The notes under the pieces: model-generated
What the model saw: only the letters and a program-made list of their open reading frames with translations
The model's database searches: none
Told to the model about the DNA's origin: nothing
Shown: piece by piece, positions 6,825 to 8,155 of the stretch
Layout of the letters: each line of letters opens with the position of its first letter
Position numbering within the stretch: position 1 is the first letter of the stretch
Position numbers and translations under genes: made by a program
Source: an uncultured Bacteroidales bacterium
GTDB taxonomy: Bacteria; Bacteroidota; Bacteroidia; Bacteroidales; Paludibacteraceae
Length of the DNA: 8,155 bases
Direction of reading: 5' to 3'
Assembly: GCA_937901025.1 (NCBI GenBank)
Contig: CALCGR010000029.1
Span: 1 to 8,155 of the forward strand

Positions 6825-6842
6825 TTTCCGATATATCGGAAA
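6825..6842. repeat. 18-bp perfect palindrome in the transposase leader
   Basis: TTTCCGATATATCGGAAA is perfectly self-complementary and identical to the core of the copy at 5990-6009. It would lie about 20-40 nt into the predicted transcript and about 65 nt before the ATG at 6759, a position suited to autoregulation or to recognition by the encoded transposase. Next to it the 7-mer GGTTTCG occurs twice (6805-6811 and 6818-6824). The rest of the leader (6760 to about 6864) shows no gene. Confidence 0.7.
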
Positions 6843-6869
6843 TGGATTTGCCCCCCTCGAATTCCACTG

Positions 6870-6901
6870 CAAAGGTACAACTTTTTTCTGACATATGCAA
6901 C
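6870..6901 (-). promoter_or_regulatory. Promoter for the transposase-DprA fusion gene
   Basis: On the - strand GTTG (6901-6898) is followed, 19-20 bp on, by TACCTTTG (6877-6870), a full match to the Bacteroidota -7 consensus TAnnTTTG; the -33 element is a near match. Transcription should begin near 6863, giving a leader of about 105 nt. The in-frame ATG at 6894 lies between the two elements and so cannot be in this transcript, supporting the ATG at 6759 as the start. A GTG at 6867 next to the -7 box could only act in a leaderless manner. Confidence 0.75.
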
Positions 6902-6922
6902 TTTTTTATAAAATTGGCACAC

Positions 6923-6951
6923 AAAAAAAGGGCGGCCTTGCGGTCGCCCTT
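6923..6951 (-). terminator. Strong intrinsic terminator for the secreted-protein gene
   Basis: On the - strand AAGGGCGACC (6951-6942), loop GCAA (6941-6938) and GGCCGCCCTT form a 10-bp stem with one A-C mismatch, capped by a GNRA-type tetraloop and followed by seven T residues (6929-6923). It starts 54 nt after the stop of the gene ending at 7006. On the + strand no T tract follows, so it appears one-directional. It sits just upstream of the transposase promoter and separates the two same-strand units. Confidence 0.92.
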
Positions 6952-6976
6952 CATTTCGCAAACTCACACACGTATT

Positions 6977-6990
6977 CGTACACGTGTACG
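6977..6990. repeat. 14-bp perfect palindrome in the 3' untranslated region
   Basis: CGTACACGTGTACG is fully self-complementary and lies between the stop codon at 7006 and the terminator at 6951. The neighbouring ACACGTA at 6968-6974 gives further partial dyads. It could be a secondary RNA hairpin or a protein-binding site; nothing else supports a function. Confidence 0.45.
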
Positions 6991-7005
6991 CGTTTATTTT
7001 AGATG

Positions 7006-8155
7006 TTACTTCATTTCTGCACCAAGAACGTTGTAAACCTTCTCACCGGCTTGGAAGATGATTTGACCGTCCTTCATGATAGCCTTAGAGGCCTTCACAG
7101 CCTTAACATGCTTCAAAGCGGTAGGTTCTTCAGGAATAACACCTACACCAATAGCAACAGTTTCATCGTCAATAACTTTCAGATATACATCAACGGTTAC
7201 AGGAGCAATAACTTCTTCACCAAGAACAAGTTCTTCAGGAGCGAACCAATCTTTCTTGATAGGATTCTCATCACTTCCAACGTTGAAACCGGAACCGGTC
7301 CAGTCAGCATCTGCTAATTTGAAGAGACCTTCCTCAACCTTTTCCAAGTTCTCAGTCCATTCCCAAGAACTTCCCTCGTGCTTAAGTTGCCAGTTCTCAT
7401 ACTCGGTGTATTTGTACTCTACAGGACCAGCGCAAGCAGCGAAACCATAACCTTCACCATCATATTGGAGAACGATATCGGTGGTCTCACCGGTCTTCTC
7501 ATTGCTTAAGTCCTTACCATTCAATTGAACTTGTACTGCCCACTTTTCATCGGTACCGAAACGGAGTTTGAATTCTTGACCTTCCTCAACGTCTTTGATT
7601 TCAGCATACCAATAATCGTTGAAGTCCTCATCGACTTTCTTCTCCATCCAGATACCATCGGTCCAACCATCGAAGTTACCCATTACGCGTGCGCTGTCTG
7701 CATAAGCAGCGATTGCATCGCAGAACTCGGGCAAGTAAGCGGTAATGGTGTAGTCGTGTTTGGGTTTGTCCTCACCGCAAGGAGTGTTGTGCATTTTGAA
7801 ATAAGCAACCTCATAGATGTACGCACCGGTAGTGGGCCATTCGCAGTCAGCCTCACCACCATAACCGGGTTTAAAAGAACCAGTTTGAGTGCCGGGTTGA
7901 GCCATGTTAATCCAAGCTTCAACGTCACCGGATTGGAAATCCCAAGCGAAAGAACCATCTTTTTTCAGTTGAACGGGTTTACCTTGACAAGGGTCAGAAG
8001 CATCTTCTACCTCAACAACATACCATCCTTCAAAGCCTTCCAATGCCTCGAAATGAAGCATTTCAGCAGGATCACCGGTAGCCCAACCATTGTAGGAACC
8101 TGCCCATACGATGTCATTACATACTTGCTCGTCAAAATACAAGCAGATTACACGG
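7006..8155 (-). CDS. Secreted modular protein, 5' end cut off, short T9SS-like C-terminal tail
   Basis: The frame is open to the window edge, so the N-terminus and any signal peptide are missing; 382 residues are visible. A TTG at 8142 should not be taken as the start because the frame continues as RVIC before it. Two modules carry similar motifs: CNDIVWAGSYNGW (8083-8100 encodes GSYNGW) and SARVMGNFDGW (7663-7680 encodes GNFDGW), the latter followed by YWYAEIKDVEEGQEFKLRFG. This resembles early-set, CBM20/48-like carbohydrate-binding folds in which W and GNFNGW-like turns bind glycans. A third, weaker unit is WEWTENLEKVEEGLFKLADA. The last ~25 residues (KAIMKDGQIIFQAGEKVYNVLGAEMK) match the short C-terminal motif seen on many Bacteroidales secreted proteins, related to T9SS sorting. 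The protein is rich in acidic and aromatic residues. A surface glycan-binding role is inference. Confidence 0.8.
   Translation of the reverse strand, partial: RVICLYFDEQVCNDIVWAGSYNGWATGDPAEMLHFEALEGFEGWYVVEVEDASDPCQGKPVQLKKDGSFAWDFQSGDVEAWINMAQPGTQTGSFKPGYGGEADCEWPTTGAYIYEVAYFKMHNTPCGEDKPKHDYTITAYLPEFCDAIAAYADSARVMGNFDGWTDGIWMEKKVDEDFNDYWYAEIKDVEEGQEFKLRFGTDEKWAVQVQLNGKDLSNEKTGETTDIVLQYDGEGYGFAACAGPVEYKYTEYENWQLKHEGSSWEWTENLEKVEEGLFKLADADWTGSGFNVGSDENPIKKDWFAPEELVLGEEVIAPVTVDVYLKVIDDETVAIGVGVIPEEPTALKHVKAVKASKAIMKDGQIIFQAGEKVYNVLGAEMK

Noticed and set aside
5962..6842. CRISPR-like array from the repeated palindromes
   Set aside because: There are only two exact copies, with irregular spacing and coding sequence between them; no regular spacers or cas genes.
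5572..6954. Complete insertion sequence with terminal repeats or target duplication
   Set aside because: No matching terminal repeats or flanking duplications were seen at the edges; the left edge abuts dcp at 2 bp and the right edge abuts a host terminator. RAYTs are usually single genes without IS ends.

Overview
The window looks like a chromosomal segment of a Bacteroidales-type bacterium (phylum Bacteroidota). Three things point there: two promoters of the form TTTG or TTG, a 19-20 bp gap, then TAnnTTTG; two secreted proteins ending in different kinds of type IX secretion (T9SS) tail; and a short phosphoglycerate dehydrogenase with lysine in place of the usual catalytic histidine. No rRNA, tRNA or CRISPR array was seen.

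Left part, + strand (1-5569). A clear promoter with overlapping inverted repeats drives serC and serA, the first two steps that divert 3-phosphoglycerate to serine. The genes are 1 bp apart. Two bases after serA, a GTG codon starts a 431-aa secreted protein with a PKD-like domain and a T9SS type B C-terminal domain. It is followed 26 bp later by a 708-aa lipoprotein zinc peptidase of family M3 (Dcp-like). No terminator is visible between these four genes, so read-through is possible. The first likely terminator lies inside the 3' coding end of the next, convergent gene.

Middle part, - strand (5572-6901). This is the most unusual part: a single-gene unit encoding a REP-associated tyrosine transposase-like (RAYT, HUH/Y1) protein joined to a C-terminal DprA-like (SLOG/Rossmann) domain. 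The longest open frame would start at 6954, but that codon abuts the terminator hairpin of the neighbouring gene, and the next ATG lies inside the transposase gene's own promoter. The start is therefore placed at 6759, giving 395 aa. Palindromes centred on GATATATC occur in its leader, in the transposase domain (degenerate copy) and at the junction between the two domains. A second, unrelated perfect palindrome also sits at that junction.

Right part, - strand (6923-8155). A secreted protein, cut by the window edge, carries at least two modules with a GxxxGW-type motif (GSYNGW, GNFDGW) resembling early-set carbohydrate-binding folds. It ends in a short C-terminal motif common on Bacteroidales secreted proteins and is followed by a strong intrinsic terminator with a GCAA loop.

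Taken together, the ser genes, peptidase and two T9SS-type cargo proteins look like ordinary host functions. The transposase-DprA fusion and its palindromes are the accessory, least understood component.
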